A DNA stretch of 64,000 nt from Rhododendron vialii. Lineage: Eukaryota; Streptophyta; Magnoliopsida; Ericales; Ericaceae. A program made the translations under genes and the position numbers. A model generated the notes under the pieces. The model saw only the letters and a program-made list of their open reading frames with translations. It had not been told where the DNA came from and did no database searches. The DNA is taken from assembly GCF_030253575.1 (NCBI RefSeq), contig NC_080557.1, positions 43,786,501 through 43,850,500 on the forward strand. The letters are read 5' to 3'. The first letter of the stretch is position 1. Each line of letters starts with the position of its first letter. Shown here piece by piece: positions 32,697 to 44,844 of the stretch.

Positions 32697-33145
32697 AGTC
32701 AGTCTCAAATGAGGGAGTTCGTATTTTAGTTAAAATGCGGACCTCCTCATTTCTCTCATTTTCCAATCGAATTTCGATGATCCAAGCCACTCAATGTGTT
32801 CAGAATGTGATTTTAAGGGTACCCGCCAGAAATCGGCAAAAAAATTGATCGGCAAGGGCTTCATCCAAGCAGTTTTTGTTTGAACCGTTCAATAAAAAAT
32901 AAACAAAAACTGCTCGGATGAAGCCCTTCCCGATCATTTTTTTTGCCGATTTCTCACTAGTACCCTTAAAATCATGTTCTGAACACATTGAGCGGCTCGG
33001 ATCATTGAAATTCGATCGGAAAAGGGAGGTCCACATTTTATTAAAATAAGGTGGTCCTCATAAGAGCCGGACTCTATATCAGTCAGTCTCAAATGAGGGA
33101 GTTCGTATTTTAGTTAAAATACGGACCTCCTCATTTGTCTCATTT
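32697..33145. mobile_element. Foldback MITE, GGACCTCCTCATTT family (1), plus a truncated neighbour
   Basis: The full element is about 32735-33065: arms with CGATGATCCAAGCCACTCAA and TTGAGCGGCTCGGATCATTG, centre near 32880. A direct repeat of about 65 bases (CAGTCAGTCTCAAATGAGGG..) at 32697 and 33079 shows that a second copy began immediately after and was truncated. Three more full copies lie at 37620, 44843 and 45195. Confidence 0.75.
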
Positions 33146-33399
33146 CCCGATCGAATTTAGATTAATGAACTTTCTGAAAACAAATGCTTGTATTCAATAC
33201 GAAAAAACTAAGAAAATAGATCATGAAATAGATTTTAAAAAATGAACTTTTCTTTCCTGACCGACTAAAAAAAAGGGATTCGTAAACTGTTAACCCTTAG
33301 TTAGCTGACTTGCTAACCTTGGCCGAATCACGTGACTCAAAAGATTAACATCAAGTTATACAGTAGCTGCTCAGATTTTGTTTATATTTTACTTCCATC

Positions 33400-34195
33400 T
33401 CCGGTGCCTCACCAACATCGATGTGGGACTTTGCCCAAGATGCGTTCTTACAATCTCTCCACCTTATGATGCAAGGTCCTTGTTACATTAACCCAGCAAC
33501 CCATCCTTGGTGGTCATGGTGTGATAATTAGCTTTGTACAACACATCATGAGGCTTGTACCCAACTATAGAGGCAGCATTTATCATGTATACCAGGGTCA
33601 GCATTTATCATGTATACCAGGGTTGTGCTCTGATAGACATACTGTTGTGCGGAAGCGTTAACAAACACAGAAATAGACGTGATTATTTGCTATGAAATTA
33701 AACAAATCATCGGGGGGGGAGGGGGGGGGGAGAGAGAGAGAGAGAGAGAGAGAGAGAACACAAAAATATACGTGGTTCGGTAATGAATACTTACTCTACG
33801 GGCAGTCAGACAATCGAAGGTTTCACTATATGAAAGTGAACGGATGCTCAAAGGGCTACAAATAAGATCTCTCAAAGCTTCTCTCTTGCCTCTTACGGAA
33901 AAAGATGCTATGAATGCAATACCATAAGCAAAAACTCTGAAAATTGCTTATATATGAATTTGTCCCGTCATAGCTCGTTCGGACGAAGTGTTCGTCGGTC
34001 TGGACCAGAGCAACTGAGAGCACTTATCAAAACCAGGACAATAGAACGTGGCTTGTCCGAAACAAGACCAAGACTTGGTCCGAACGAGGGTGGCTTAAAA
34101 CTCCAAAAACGCAAAACAAGTGCTAGTCCAGACCACCAAAACCTTGGTCCAGACCACGAAAGCTGAGAAGTTCAAAAATGAGCCAAAAACTACAC
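33400..34195 (-). mobile_element. Possible retrotransposon end (LTR plus primer-binding site)
   Basis: On the minus strand a segment from TGTGTAGTTTTTGGCTC (about 34193) to CCGCACAACA (about 33649) is followed by CTATCAGAGC (about 33622-33632), which resembles the primer-binding site TGGTATCAGAGC. A GA microsatellite (33729-33759) lies inside. A 25-base direct repeat AGCATTTATCATGTATACCA is at 33571 and 33600. No coding domains. LTR identity is inferred. Confidence 0.35.
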
Positions 34196-34640
34196 ATACC
34201 TTATAATTGGTGAACAATTATCTTGTTAATTGAACGACAAAATCGTAGGAGTATATATGAGGTTAAGCATATACGTCTCTTATCTTTAAGCCTTATCTTG
34301 TTCTTTTTCTCATCATCAAAAGTCAACATTTGTAATTGTAGTTAGTGCGATTTAAACCTCTATCGATCAAATGCATTGAACTACATGGTTTTATCAATAA
34401 AGCCTCATCTGCTTTGTTGCCTATTTTTAGTTACACACATCCTTCGGTTGAATTTAATATATCTAGCATGTGTGATCTTATTTAAGAAAAATGTTTTGAT
34501 GAATAAATTTGGTAAATTATCCTCGTGCCTGACACGGACGTTCTAATAATAATGATTAAATTATCTCTTTTTTTCTTCTCTTTAAACGTTCTAATAATGA
34601 TTAAGCCCAAGAATGCGTCCATGGAAAAAATGAGAGAAAA
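34196..34640. other. Intergenic stretch with no supported gene
   Basis: AT-rich, with no repeat structure that I could define. Confidence 0.35.
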
Positions 34641-34659
34641 ACTTTGGTGCTCCCCACAT

Positions 34660-34985
34660 GGCGAGTTTCTAGTTGGTGGCCAAGTTGGGATCCAGGTGTG
34701 ACCACAAATTCAACGCCCCAAATAAAGCATCATCTAAGGGGGAATGCCGGCATGGATTTTGCCTCAAGACTTGAGATTGGTCTTTTTCTTTTTTCATAAT
34801 CGGATGTTCAGACCAGTTTGCTCTCCCCTCGATTGATTTTGGCAGCCTGAAGCTAACGACTGGGGAAATCTCCAATGGCCCCTAGGTTTTGGAATATCCG
34901 GCCTACATAGAATTCGAACCATGTCATTTTATGAAGGACAAATACTTATTAGCTTTCTCATGCCCGCTTACCTTGATTGCTTGGG
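34660..34985 (-). mobile_element. Possible tRNA-derived SINE, minus strand
   Basis: Read on the minus strand, a B-box-like GGTTCGAATTC (about 34911-34921) follows an A-box-like stretch, and the unit runs on to an A-rich end (AAAAAAGAAAAAGACC, about 34779-34797). A second SINE-like piece with a weak B box (GAGTCAAGTCCC) lies at about 35396-35480. Ends not certain. Confidence 0.35.
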
Positions 34986-35761
34986 GTTGACTTGAGATTG
35001 GTCTTTTCCACCCTCTGGAAAGTAAAAGCTGAAATAAGGTGGATTACACAAGTTGATGATAAATACTGTATTTTGTTTGACCTATCATATGCCGGAAGAC
35101 AAACGAGTTCAGCTTTTCTTCTTCTTTTTTTTGGGTAATGCAGAGTGTTCTGTATCGACTTGCACACACCTTGAACTAATCCCCATAATTCCTCCTTCAG
35201 CCGTTTCACACGCTTACTCGTAAAGGTAAGATAGCCCTAATAGTGTCATGCATCATGGATAACACTGCTAACGACACAATATTTTTCTTCTTTGTTTTTT
35301 TTTTTTTTAATTTGTAGAGAGTCTAAAAGAATTAAATAGAGTGGTGAATTCAGTTCTACGAAAAGGGTGGGAAGTAAAATAAGATTTCATAGATTGGTTG
35401 CATCGCAAAGTTAGCAATGAACCCAGGAGATCATGAGTCAAGTCCCCGCAAGAGTGAATCAAAAATTGAAATACCTCGAACGCGCCCCGTGCTTTTTCAG
35501 CCAATGGAAAATTACTGCACGATTACCGGGACGACTTCGATGATCGATCGACTCGAAAAGAGAACTATACTTCAACGCAACATGTAATTTTCTGATACGG
35601 GGCTGGGAGGGCCACCAAGCCCCAATGACGGTGGTAGTTGCGGTGGCAGTGGTTAAACAGAGTTTCAGTTTTAATTTTGTAGGAGATGGGAATCGTCTCA
35701 GGATTTAGTTAAAAAAAATTCGAAGTAAAATTTGTTCGAGCTCAAAGTAAAATCAGTCCTT
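34986..35761. other. Intergenic stretch with no supported gene
   Basis: No gene. The SINE-like piece at about 35396-35480 is noted under the preceding element. Confidence 0.35.
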
Positions 35762-36394
35762 AGAGCATCTCCAATGAGAGATGCCAAATGTGATGCATAA
35801 AAGCTACGTGCACAGCATTCTGTGCACAGACCCCTTTTTCTTCAGCTTCGGGTCGCACAAAGATGATCGGAGCCGTTCATTTTGTTCGCCCCAAATTCTG
35901 AAGTGATTTTGGGTGTTTTGTTAACGCCTCTAACGATATCGAACGAAGGTCATTTTTTACAGAGACCTCAAACGACATATTTTGAACAAAATGATCGGCT
36001 CCGATCATCTTTGCGCGACCCAAGGCAGGAGGAAAAGGGATCTGTGCACAGCTGTTGTGCACGTAGCACAGCTCAGTGTGATGGGGAGTGTTTAACGTTC
36101 AAATTTGACATTGGAAGAAAAACCAATCCACATGCTTCTCGTTGACATGGATGAAGGGGGGAAGCATGCCAATTTTGACATGGATGAACACATATGCCAA
36201 ATTTCAAAACCTGACGGTTATGATTTTGAAAATGTTCCTTTAGAATTTTTTTTTTTCCGTTTCAAATAAATAGAATTTGACATAAGGATTTGAGAGAAAG
36301 GCTTCGATGTCTAATTGAAGATGCAAAAATGTCACGTAAGCCTTCAAAAAAAGTTTGGCATCTCCAATATAAAGTCAAGGGTTGGAGATGCTCT
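35762..36394. mobile_element. hAT-like MITE (AGAGCATCTCCAA ends) with a nested foldback MITE
   Basis: Outer ends are AGAGCATCTCCAAT (35762) and GGTTGGAGATGCTCT (36394). Inside, 35796-36076 is a separate 281-base foldback element with GCTACGTGCACA..TGTGCACGTAGC arms. It is flanked by a 7-base TGTGATG duplication (35789-35795 and 36077-36083). The nested insertion is therefore the younger one. Confidence 0.75.
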
Positions 36395-37619
36395 TAATTT
36401 GCAGAAGGAAGGAGGAAGCCGATATGACCAAAAAGCCTACAGATGGTCTTTCCCCAAATAGGAGAGTTCGTCAATTCGATCCCAAAAACAAAACAAAATA
36501 AAGTCTAGTTTGGACCCAGGGATGCTATTATAAGCATCCCGCTTGGTAATAGTGCCGAATGGCCCATACGTCCTTTTATCTCGACAATCGACAGTTCGGA
36601 TTTTAATCTGAGCAACGGACAATCCAATTTTATGCACTCAGATTAGATCCGGCATCTCTGCCAAGAACAAATGCTTGGCAGCATCTCCCATCCGGGTTTG
36701 ACGTTGGTTAGAACCTAAGGGGTTTAATGTGTAGTATGGTCCCTGAAATTAATACTGGCAGCGGAAAAGTAGCCGCCTCCATAAAAACTGGGAAATAGAG
36801 ATGGGTACGGGAAGAGGGAGAATATTAGGATGAGTTCGTGATATTGTCTAAACGGTTTTCGATATTTTTGTTATTTTAGTCCAAAAATACCCATTATTCT
36901 AACCGATTCATTTTTTTTTAAAACCTTCGTTGTCTAACATTTTTGATAGTTTTAGTAGAAATAAGTGATATTTTGCGTCTATCTAAAAAGAGTGTGTATA
37001 TATATATATAGTGAACTCACATCAAGTGTGAGAGAGAGACATAGATGGGAAGGGGAGAGGGTTCAACTTTCAAGTGCCGAAGCCGTGTCCCCTCCTAGTC
37101 TCAAGGAAAAAAAGGGCATAGAATTCAGGCGCGTTATTTAGTTCAAAAAAAAGTCGAGCGTGAACAAAGTTTCAGTACACAACTCTAGATATAATAAGCA
37201 TGTTCGGAGCATCCGATGTAGGGAGGTTCATGTGTATCGAACGCCTCTAGATACAATTGTGTATTAGAATTATTTTCGTAAAATTGCTCTATAAGTTCTT
37301 GTACTCAAAATAATTCTACAACTACTATTTCTATTTTTAAAGAGAGGTGAGCAGTGTTCACATTACTATTTCAATTTTTGTTTTACCAAGGTGCGTGCGT
37401 TAAATTCTAAATCACATAAATAGTAGAATGTGAAAGGTATGTTGGAATTGGATCACATAAATATTCCTGATTAAACCTCTGCATTTTGGAAAATTCCTGA
37501 GAGTTGGACAATAATTCTACAAGTACACATGCACTGTCACACAAATAATCAATGCAATCAGATTCTTAAGTGTTTGATTAATTCGTCAAATATATATATA
37601 TACAGAGTCCCCTTCTCCT
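36395..37619. other. Intergenic stretch with no supported gene
   Basis: Microsatellites of TA (36997-37010 and 37590-37603). No gene seen. Confidence 0.4.
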
Positions 37620-37965
37620 AAGGACCACCTTAACTTAATAAAATAAAGACTTTCCTTTTCCGATAGAATTTCGATGATCCAAGCAGCTCAATATGTTCAG
37701 AATATGATTTTAAGGGTACTCGGGATAAATCAGCAAAAAAAAATGACCGGAAAGGCTTCATCCGAGCAGTTTTTGTTTATTTTTTATCAAACAGTTCAAA
37801 TAAAAACTGCTCGGATGAAGCCCTTCCCGGTCATTTTTTTTGCTAATTTTTCACAAGTACTCCTAGAATCACGTTCTGAACACATTGAGCGGCTCGGATC
37901 ATCGGATTTCGAACGGAAAATGGGAGAAATGGAAAGGTCATTATTTTAGTTAAAATAAGGATCTC
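37620..37965. mobile_element. Foldback MITE, GGACCTCCTCATTT family (2)
   Basis: The arms contain CGATGATCCAAGCAGCTCAA and TTGAGCGGCTCGGATCATCG. The central arms AAACTGCTCGGATGAAGCCC and its complement pair near 37790. Flanked by TA-rich sequence on both sides. Confidence 0.78.
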
Positions 37966-38417
37966 TTTATTTGAAAATGACTCTATATATATATTATATT
38001 TGCTATAAGTGATCTAGATTTTTTGACAGTGTCTTACCAATAAGATTAGCATCTTAATTCTTTTTTTCTTATCAGCAAAACAAACTTTTATAAAAAACTC
38101 GACCAGGTTACATCGAGGGGAGGCATGGAGGATAAAACTACTACAATTGCCAAAAGAAAGAAAAGAACAACAATAACAACAGAGAACCTCCAACAGAGAG
38201 ATGGAGGAAAAACCAAAACTCCTCAAGAACACTACTAGAGTTTCAACTTTCGAATACCGTCTAAGAAAGCCTTAAATTCCTCCACTGAATAGAGCTACTT
38301 TTTTTACTATTGGTGTCGAGATACGAAGCAGAGATTTGGGCTGTCCAATGGAATCCAATATGAAGATTGAGAGGATCCGAACCAACAAATAACAATGTTT
38401 TTAGATTTTAAAAAATA

Positions 38418-38549
38418 GGGAAAATGACGGCCAAGAATGTGTTTTGATAATTAATACCCGTCAAAGATATTTTCAACATTAACAAATGTTCTTAGCTTGT
38501 CCTTGGCGGGTATTAATTATCAAAACACGTTATGGGCCGTCATTTTCCC
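38418..38549. mobile_element. Small foldback MITE, GGGAAAATGACGG family (2)
   Basis: A 132-base hairpin. GGGAAAATGACGGCC and GGGCCGTCATTTTCCC ends, with TTTTGATAATTAATACCCG and its complement inside. Confidence 0.82.
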
Positions 38550-39618
38550 TAAAAAATAAGTATGAGCTTCTACTAATGTGTTCGGTAACGTGGTTTCTTG
38601 CGATTCAAGAGCGGAGTTAACCACAAAAACAACATGCGCGTAAGCTGTCCTAAATACTTTAAGCTATCAAAACATGAAAAAGAAAGAAAAATGCTCAACT
38701 TGTTATAGGATAATTCAAAATACAAATGAGTTTGTTCCACTAACTACTTATTTTTCGAATCAAACGTGATGTATTGTGAAAGAATGAAATGCCTTGTAAA
38801 ATAGGAAATCAGTACTTAAAAAATAAAAATATTTGCGGAACGGTGCCTAAATACTCATCTTTCAAATAAGTACTTATTTTTTGAATTAAAGATGATGTAT
38901 TATGAGAAAATGACCTGTTTGATAAAGGAAAAAAATAAATAATTAAAAAGTAAGAAGCTGAGCAGGACGGACCTGAGTTGTTATATTCCTGAGTGGCCAA
39001 AGAATTCAACCACTTATGTTTGGGGGATTTGACTAAGACTGATTTTGGTTGAAATTTGGTAACGTTGACTTTTTCTAAATTACTAGTATATTATTTAATG
39101 ATTGCAATAACCACAAATTTAATGTTGCCGACTCCAAACGATATTGATTAATTAATTAACTAATTATTAATTTTGAGCAATAGGAGGGGTTCCAAAAAAG
39201 AGTTGACAGACACACTCACAAGTGATGTTGGGATGGTGAAGGACAAGCAATAGAGACATGCATGATTAGTTTAATTGGACCGAGTTAAATTAATTAAGAA
39301 TAAATAAATTAAACTGACAGCTGACAGTATATATACCTATCCTAAAATGGTTAAAAGCCATAAAACAGAGGCCAGGAACCCTCTTCCTATAATTAACCAT
39401 GCACTCTTTCACTGGTGTCCAGTTATTTTGGAAGAATTTTGAGTCGTTTTTAATTAATGCGCTAAGCAGTGATTAGTTTCCGGGGCTTCCATTCATATTT
39501 CCACTACTGGAGGAGTACTAATTAGTTGCCTGACTTGGTTTTGATGTTTTCTAAGAAAATAAATGTCAAACTTTTTATTTTCTGGTGTTCAGTTAGCATA
39601 TAAAAAATATTTTCAGAA
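38550..39618. other. Intergenic stretch with no supported gene
   Basis: Contains pieces of the AAGTACTTATTTTTT repeat (38800-38890). No gene. Confidence 0.35.
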
Positions 39619-39732
39619 ATCTATAAAATATATAGTGTAGAGAGAGGGGGGCTTAAACGGTAGAATTGAGAAAAATATTTTAAGAAATCTCTAAAATATA
39701 TAGTGTAGAGAGAGAGGGGGGCTTAAACGGTA

Positions 39733-39796
<64 letters not shown>
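39619..39796. repeat. Tandem duplication ending in a GA microsatellite
   Basis: A unit of about 65 bases (AAAATATATAGTGTAGAGAG and GGGGGGCTTAAACGGTAGAA) is present twice, and a GA repeat of about 60 bases follows at 39735-39796. Confidence 0.8.
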
Positions 39797-39797
<1 letters not shown>

Positions 39798-39984
39798 AAA
39801 TTGAACATGGAGCAATAGGTTCATTTTGGAAAATAACTTACGGAAGATTTAAGAGTAAATAATCTTTATCCAATTAATGGAAAATATTTTACATGTAAAA
39901 TGATGTTTTTTTTATTTTTTATACAACCAAACACCGAAATATAGGTAAAACATTTTACATCGAAACAAATGGAGCATTAGTGAG

Positions 39985-40205
39985 AACAATGTTATACTGG
40001 TCCTATAGACTACAAATCCTGTCTAAATTTTTTCTCATAAATTTAACTACATATTACCACACACTCATGTGAAACCCCACATTTTGGGGGTTCAGTTATC
40101 AATAGCCCTGAACTCACAAAACGCTAACGACGGAGCTCAAATCTTAACCTAGTGCTCTCACAAAAAAAGAACCAGGTGCTATCATTGGGCTACAAGCCCG
40201 TTGGT
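39985..40205 (-). mobile_element. SINE-like element, minus strand
   Basis: On the minus strand an A-box-like TGTAGCCCAATGATAGCAC (about 40195) is followed by GGTTAAGATTTGAGCTCC, a B-box-like motif (about 40149). It ends in a T/A-rich 3' part near 39990. Assignment by tRNA-like internal promoter spacing only. Confidence 0.4.
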
Positions 40206-40627
40206 GCCTAATAACCTAGTTGCTCCGGGTTTTTTCCGTGGCTTGACCAAAGCAAACTGGACTTGCACCTGACTACGTGGCAATTTGGATTTTCTCGACC
40301 CATGTAATAGTTTGGGGAAGGGGTTTTCGACCGTACTACAGGGTCTTGCCGAGATGAAATTCACGCCATTAATTATCGAGATGGACGATTCGGATGCCGC
40401 ACTATAACCCTTTAATGCGGCCCTGACCATTCAATCGTTTAACGCTAAACTTTTATCTCTTAACAAGTGTCGGCTAGACTTGCTCCTGAGTCGTAGACAC
40501 CGGTTCGACTGTGTGGACAACCCTTTGGGAGTTTGGATTTTCTTGGCGATGAGTTGGCCTTGGCCAATGAGTCGTCAACTGTAGATTATGGACTTATGGC
40601 GAACCAAATTTTTTTCTTCCGGGCCTA
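40206..40627. other. Intergenic stretch with no supported gene
   Basis: GC content is slightly higher than around it, but the open frames are short and unrelated to any family I know. Confidence 0.35.
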
Positions 40628-41000
40628 GGCTGTGTTGTTTTAAACTTAACTTAAATCTGTAAAATTTATTCTTATTTGAATTTTATTCGTATTTTTTAGT
40701 TTTGCGCTAAACTTTTATGGGTTATTGATTTGTCTCGACGAGAGGAATCGGAAAAGTAAAAAAAATTTACTTTTACCCAAGTATTTTGATAAATAACCAC
40801 TTTTTAGCACACAAAAAAAAAGGGGGACATTTTTAGTTAAAAAGTAGTAGTAGTTATTTCTCAAAATACTTGGGTAAAAGTAAAAAAAATTATTTTTCCG
40901 ATTCCTCTCATCGAACTAACAAATGAGAAAAAAAATTTAAATAAGGACAAAAAAAATCATATTTTAATTAAGTTTAATTTAAGTTCAAGAGAACGCAGCC
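40628..41000. mobile_element. Foldback MITE, GGCTGCGTTCTCTTGAAC family (1)
   Basis: The left end GGCTGTGTTGTTTTAAACTT and the right end AAGTTCAAGAGAACGCAGCC are complementary. The interior is poly-A/poly-T with AAAATACTTGGGTAAAAGTA arms. Confidence 0.7.
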
Positions 41001-41374
41001 TAAAATGACTCGTTTGTTTTTTTAATTACCTTGCAAATACTCAGCTTTTTCTTAATTAAACATGAAATTATCTTTTCCTTCAACAAATTAAACTTACAAG
41101 TCTGGGGAAATTAAAGTTTACTTTGAATACAGCACGGTTTTCAAAAAAAAAAAAAAAAGTGGCTTCTTGGATTATTTTTTGTTTTGTTTTTATTCAATTT
41201 TTTTTTGCATTTGTTAGATTTGCGCCAAATTTTTGTGAATATGATTCGTCTCGATAATCAGAAAAGTAAATAATTATGACTTTATTCCCTTTTTTTTTTT
41301 GAAAATATCAAAGAAAAAGTGCAAAAAGTAAAAAATTGGATAAAAATCATAATTTTGTACAGGGACTTTGGGTT

Positions 41375-41547
41375 GGTGCTTGCAGTGAGGTGCTCCAAGC
41401 CGTCGGATCGTGCATCCGACGGTTCGAATCTTATCTCGGCAACCAACGATCGAGAGTCGTTTCATTGTCGAGATGAGATCCGAGCCGTCATAATCCGACG
41501 GCTCGAAAATACGCAGCACGATATTGCACACACCACTGCACAGCACC
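41375..41547. mobile_element. GC-rich foldback MITE
   Basis: GGTGCTTGCAGTGAGGTGC and its approximate complement at 41530-41547. The inner arms GCCGTCGGATCGTGC and CCGACGGCTCG pair with the halves around 41450. Contrasts with its AT-rich surroundings. Confidence 0.65.
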
Positions 41548-42540
41548 ATCCTCTAATTGTTTCGTACCCTTTCGACTCATCTCTTTGAGACGAGACAATA
41601 ATTTACTACAAAATTAACAAATAAAATAAAAGGGCAAGTTGACTTTTTTTCCCCTTTGGAAACTAGGCCTACCGTACTAGTCCACTCCTCACATAACTGG
41701 ATTTCTTTTTTGTTTATTTGTAAAAAGTTGAGATGTAATATTTATCAAAAGATTCTCATAAAGGAAGGTTGGGAGCTCACTCCTACGGACAGGGCGTATA
41801 AGCACGTAGATGCACCGTATAAGCATGTAGATGCACCGCCTTACAGAATAAAAAAAAAAACCCCCAAAAGAGGACAAAATCAAGGAGGACAAACTCCCCA
41901 AAGAGAAGACAGTATTAAAACAAATAACAAAATAACAGAAGCACCGCTAAGACATCCATCGCCACTCTTTTCGCAACCACCTTGATAGACTCGTAATTCA
42001 CAAAATAGGAACATATCATTAGGTGGTGGTCGCCCAGCAAACGTGACATACGGTGTCAGATCATATGTGAAAAGATTGAAATTGAGAAAGGTGGTGGACA
42101 ACATCTTATCCGTAACCACTGAAACCGAAGCCTCAGAACGCCGCCAGAAAACGATCTCTCTAAAAAGTTCCCAATGAACGCCCGAACTTCAGTCACAGGA
42201 TTCAAAGAGAAGACGGTTCGACAGTGAGAAAAAAAGAACAGAGGGTGAGGGGGGAGGGGGGGATTCAAGATTGGAGGGGAATGATCCCTCCCCTTCTGCC
42301 GTCTAAGAGAGAGGGGAGGGGAGGGGAAGGGTTGTCGACTGCTAGAGTTTGGAGATTTTTTCCCCTACTGATGACTACATAACCGTATTTCAAGGGAGAG
42401 ATAACGTAGTCGGCAGCGAAAATCGTGATTAATACGTATTTTGACCAATAAACAACAGGAAATGGAAAATTAAATCCGTTCCTCCAATCCAGAGATACAA
42501 CAAACAAACAAGCCCCACCCAAAACCTAATTGGCCTCCTT
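41548..42540. other. Upstream of MIR390; no supported gene
   Basis: No coding gene. The 41795-41840 stretch has a short duplication of the type CGTATAAGCACGTAGATGCA. The stretch 42240-42330 is purine-rich (GGGGAGG runs). Confidence 0.4.
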
Positions 42541-42605
42541 CCTTCCATACGCGCACCAATAGAATTGGGTCAATTGACTCTGTTGCCTGCCCCTTCCCTT
42601 CCCTC

Positions 42606-42613
42606 TATAAATA
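42606..42613 (+). promoter_or_regulatory. TATA box of the MIR390 gene
   Basis: TATAAATA in the context CCCTCTATAAATACACTCC, about 100 bases before the mature miRNA. It is followed by a CT-rich leader typical of plant Pol II start sites, with the start expected near 42635-42645. Confidence 0.65.
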
Positions 42614-42635
42614 CACTCCTTCCCTTCCCTTTCTT

Positions 42636-42861
42636 TCCCCACCATTTTCATCACCCTCGCTCTCAAACATACCATCCAATCATAATACAGTATGGGAGGA
42701 TCTGTAAAGCTCAGGAGGGATAGCGCCACGGACACTACTAATGGCGGCCGCCGTCGTGGAGGAGGGAGGTGGCGCTATCTATCCTGAGTTTCACGGATTC
42801 TTCTTGCTATCGCTCCGGTGCAGCTTTCAGCCTCTGGGATTCGAAATTTCTTTCATCTAGG
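42636..42861 (+). ncRNA. MIR390: MIR390 primary transcript and precursor hairpin
   Basis: The miR390 sequence (first 18 bases AAGCTCAGGAGGGATAGC) lies at 42707-42727 on the 5' arm. The star strand (starting CGCTATCTATCCTGAGTT) lies at 42773-42793 on the 3' arm. The two pair almost fully with 2-base 3' overhangs, and pairing extends outward (GGATCTGT.. with ..CACGGATTC). The loop of about 45 bases contains GGCGGCCGCC. miR390 is an ancient land-plant miRNA loaded into AGO7. It triggers TAS3 tasiRNAs that silence ARF3/ARF4, so it acts in leaf polarity, phase change and lateral roots. A possible splice donor (CTAG|GTATGTG) follows at about 42860, so the primary transcript may have an intron. The transcript ends are inferred; the hairpin itself is clear. 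Confidence 0.93.
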
Positions 42862-44202
42862 TATGTGCTGGCTAGCTAGCTGCTGTGTTCTCCTGCATGT
42901 GGGATACGAATCATATATATGGATCCAACTTTTCAAAACAAAATCATGAATCTAGCTCCTGATTTCACTAAATATGATCTAACTTTTCAGGCCGAAAAAA
43001 CCATGGCGATCTTTTCGTTTTGATCTTGTTATGGTTTCTTACGATGATAAAAAAGAAAGAAAGAAGAGATCTTGTTGTTTCTTAGACGTACTTCATTCGG
43101 TTTTCCATCCATAATCGCGGACTTGCGTTCGTTTACCGCGTTATTGTATGTTTGTTCCCGTGCAATTTCACCTGCAGATTCACACAAAAGACTCTTTTTA
43201 CTGATCCAAATAGAAGGAGAACGTCAATACTGAGGTCTTTTCAGTACCGATGATTCGAACTCCTCTCGAAGGGATTAGATGACATGTCCGGAATTGATCT
43301 TTTATCAAATTTTCAGCAATATTTCAGGATTGTTCCCATCTAATTACTGCCTTTTACGTTTTAATTAATTTCACTTTTTTAAATTAATCATGGAATTAAC
43401 GTAAGGCGTGACTGATCTTTTCCGCTGGAGTGATGATCATGGTCTTTCTTCCTCGTCTTCCTTTGTAGTTACTCTTGGGTTTTTTGTTTTTTTTTTCTCT
43501 GATTCCGTACATAAAAACCATATAAATAATTAACGCATATTCTTCTTTTTATTTCGAGTGGGAGTAAAAAATATTCTGCCATTTATCTTACTATATATAG
43601 TTGTCCCAGATATCATAATAATACTATGATACATAATCTTGAATTTTCGCATATGCTTCTTTTTCTTTTATAGAATATTTTTTTTCATCCTTATCATGAT
43701 TCCTGAATATATACAAAGCAATATATTCTTCCTTTAACCTGATACCAGGTTGATTTTTCTTGTATGTTTAAATAGGGGATTAGGGGAACTTCTAGGAGAT
43801 TATTCTTTTGTTGTCTCTCTTATATTGTGGCATCTCTAGAGTTACGAATTACAACCGGTTTTCTGTATTTCTTCTTTACTTTTGATAATAAATTCTCTTT
43901 CTCTTCACTCGTGTATATATCCATCCTGAAAAACCACGTAGTATATCATGTGCCTCTTGTGATTTCTTGTTTGTTTTCTCTCTCTCGTTTAGCTTGCATT
44001 TATAGCGTTCATTATATATATATCCCACCATATGGGCATTTTCTCCTTTTGCTTTCGTATTCTTTTGCTCATATACAGTACGTAGTTCGCATGTGGGATT
44101 TGCATCATTCGTACTCAATCGAGTTGGTTACAATAATAGAGTGCAGTACTGATTAAAGTGAGGAAAAACTTGTCTAGTTTTATTTTAACAAATAAGAACA
44201 AT
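42862..44202. other. Downstream of MIR390; no supported gene
   Basis: AT-rich. It could include the rest of the MIR390 primary transcript or its intron. No coding gene or repeat ends seen. Confidence 0.4.
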
Positions 44203-44630
44203 GCCTGCGTTCTATTGAACTATTGAACTTAAACTTAACTTAAATCTGAAAGTTGTCCTTATTTGAATTTTTTTTTCATTTGTTAATTTTGCTCCAAATA
44301 TTTGTGGGTTATTAATTCGTCTCGACGATAAAAATCGGAAAAGTTAAAAAATTTTACTTTTATCCAAATGTCACATTTTTTTTTGTTGCTAAAAAGTGGT
44401 TATTTCTTAAAATACTTGGGTAAAAGTACAATTTTTTTCTTCTAAAAAGTGGTTATTTTTAAAAATATTTGGGTAAAAATACAATTTTTTTTACTTTTTC
44501 GATTCTTCTTGTTGAGAGACTCGAGACAAATCAATAATCCGCAAAAGTTTGGGGCAAAATTAACAAATACGAAAAAATTCAAATAAGAACAATTTGCAAA
44601 TTTAAGTTAAATTTAAGAGAACGCAGCCTA
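44203..44630. mobile_element. Foldback MITE, GGCTGCGTTCTCTTGAAC family (2)
   Basis: GCCTGCGTTCTATTGAAC at the left and TTTAAGAGAACGCAGCC at the right. The interior duplicates the AAAAAGTGGTTATTT block (44390-44465). Confidence 0.7.
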
Positions 44631-44801
44631 TTATTATTTCGAGTAAATAATATTGGAGTTGTGATTTGCGGAAGAGGCAATTACTCGATCTATATCACGA
44701 ATAACAAAGACGGACAAAAGCAAGGCGAGCTCGAAATAATTATCGTCCCACACAACAGACTCCGGTTTCACCCCTAAGCAATTTTTTTTTTGTCATCTAC
44801 G

Positions 44802-44802
<1 letters not shown>

Positions 44803-44844
<42 letters not shown>

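Noticed and set aside
33954-34166. A 70-codon frame with Arg/Pro-rich sequence
   Set aside because: Lies within the putative LTR and matches nothing I know.
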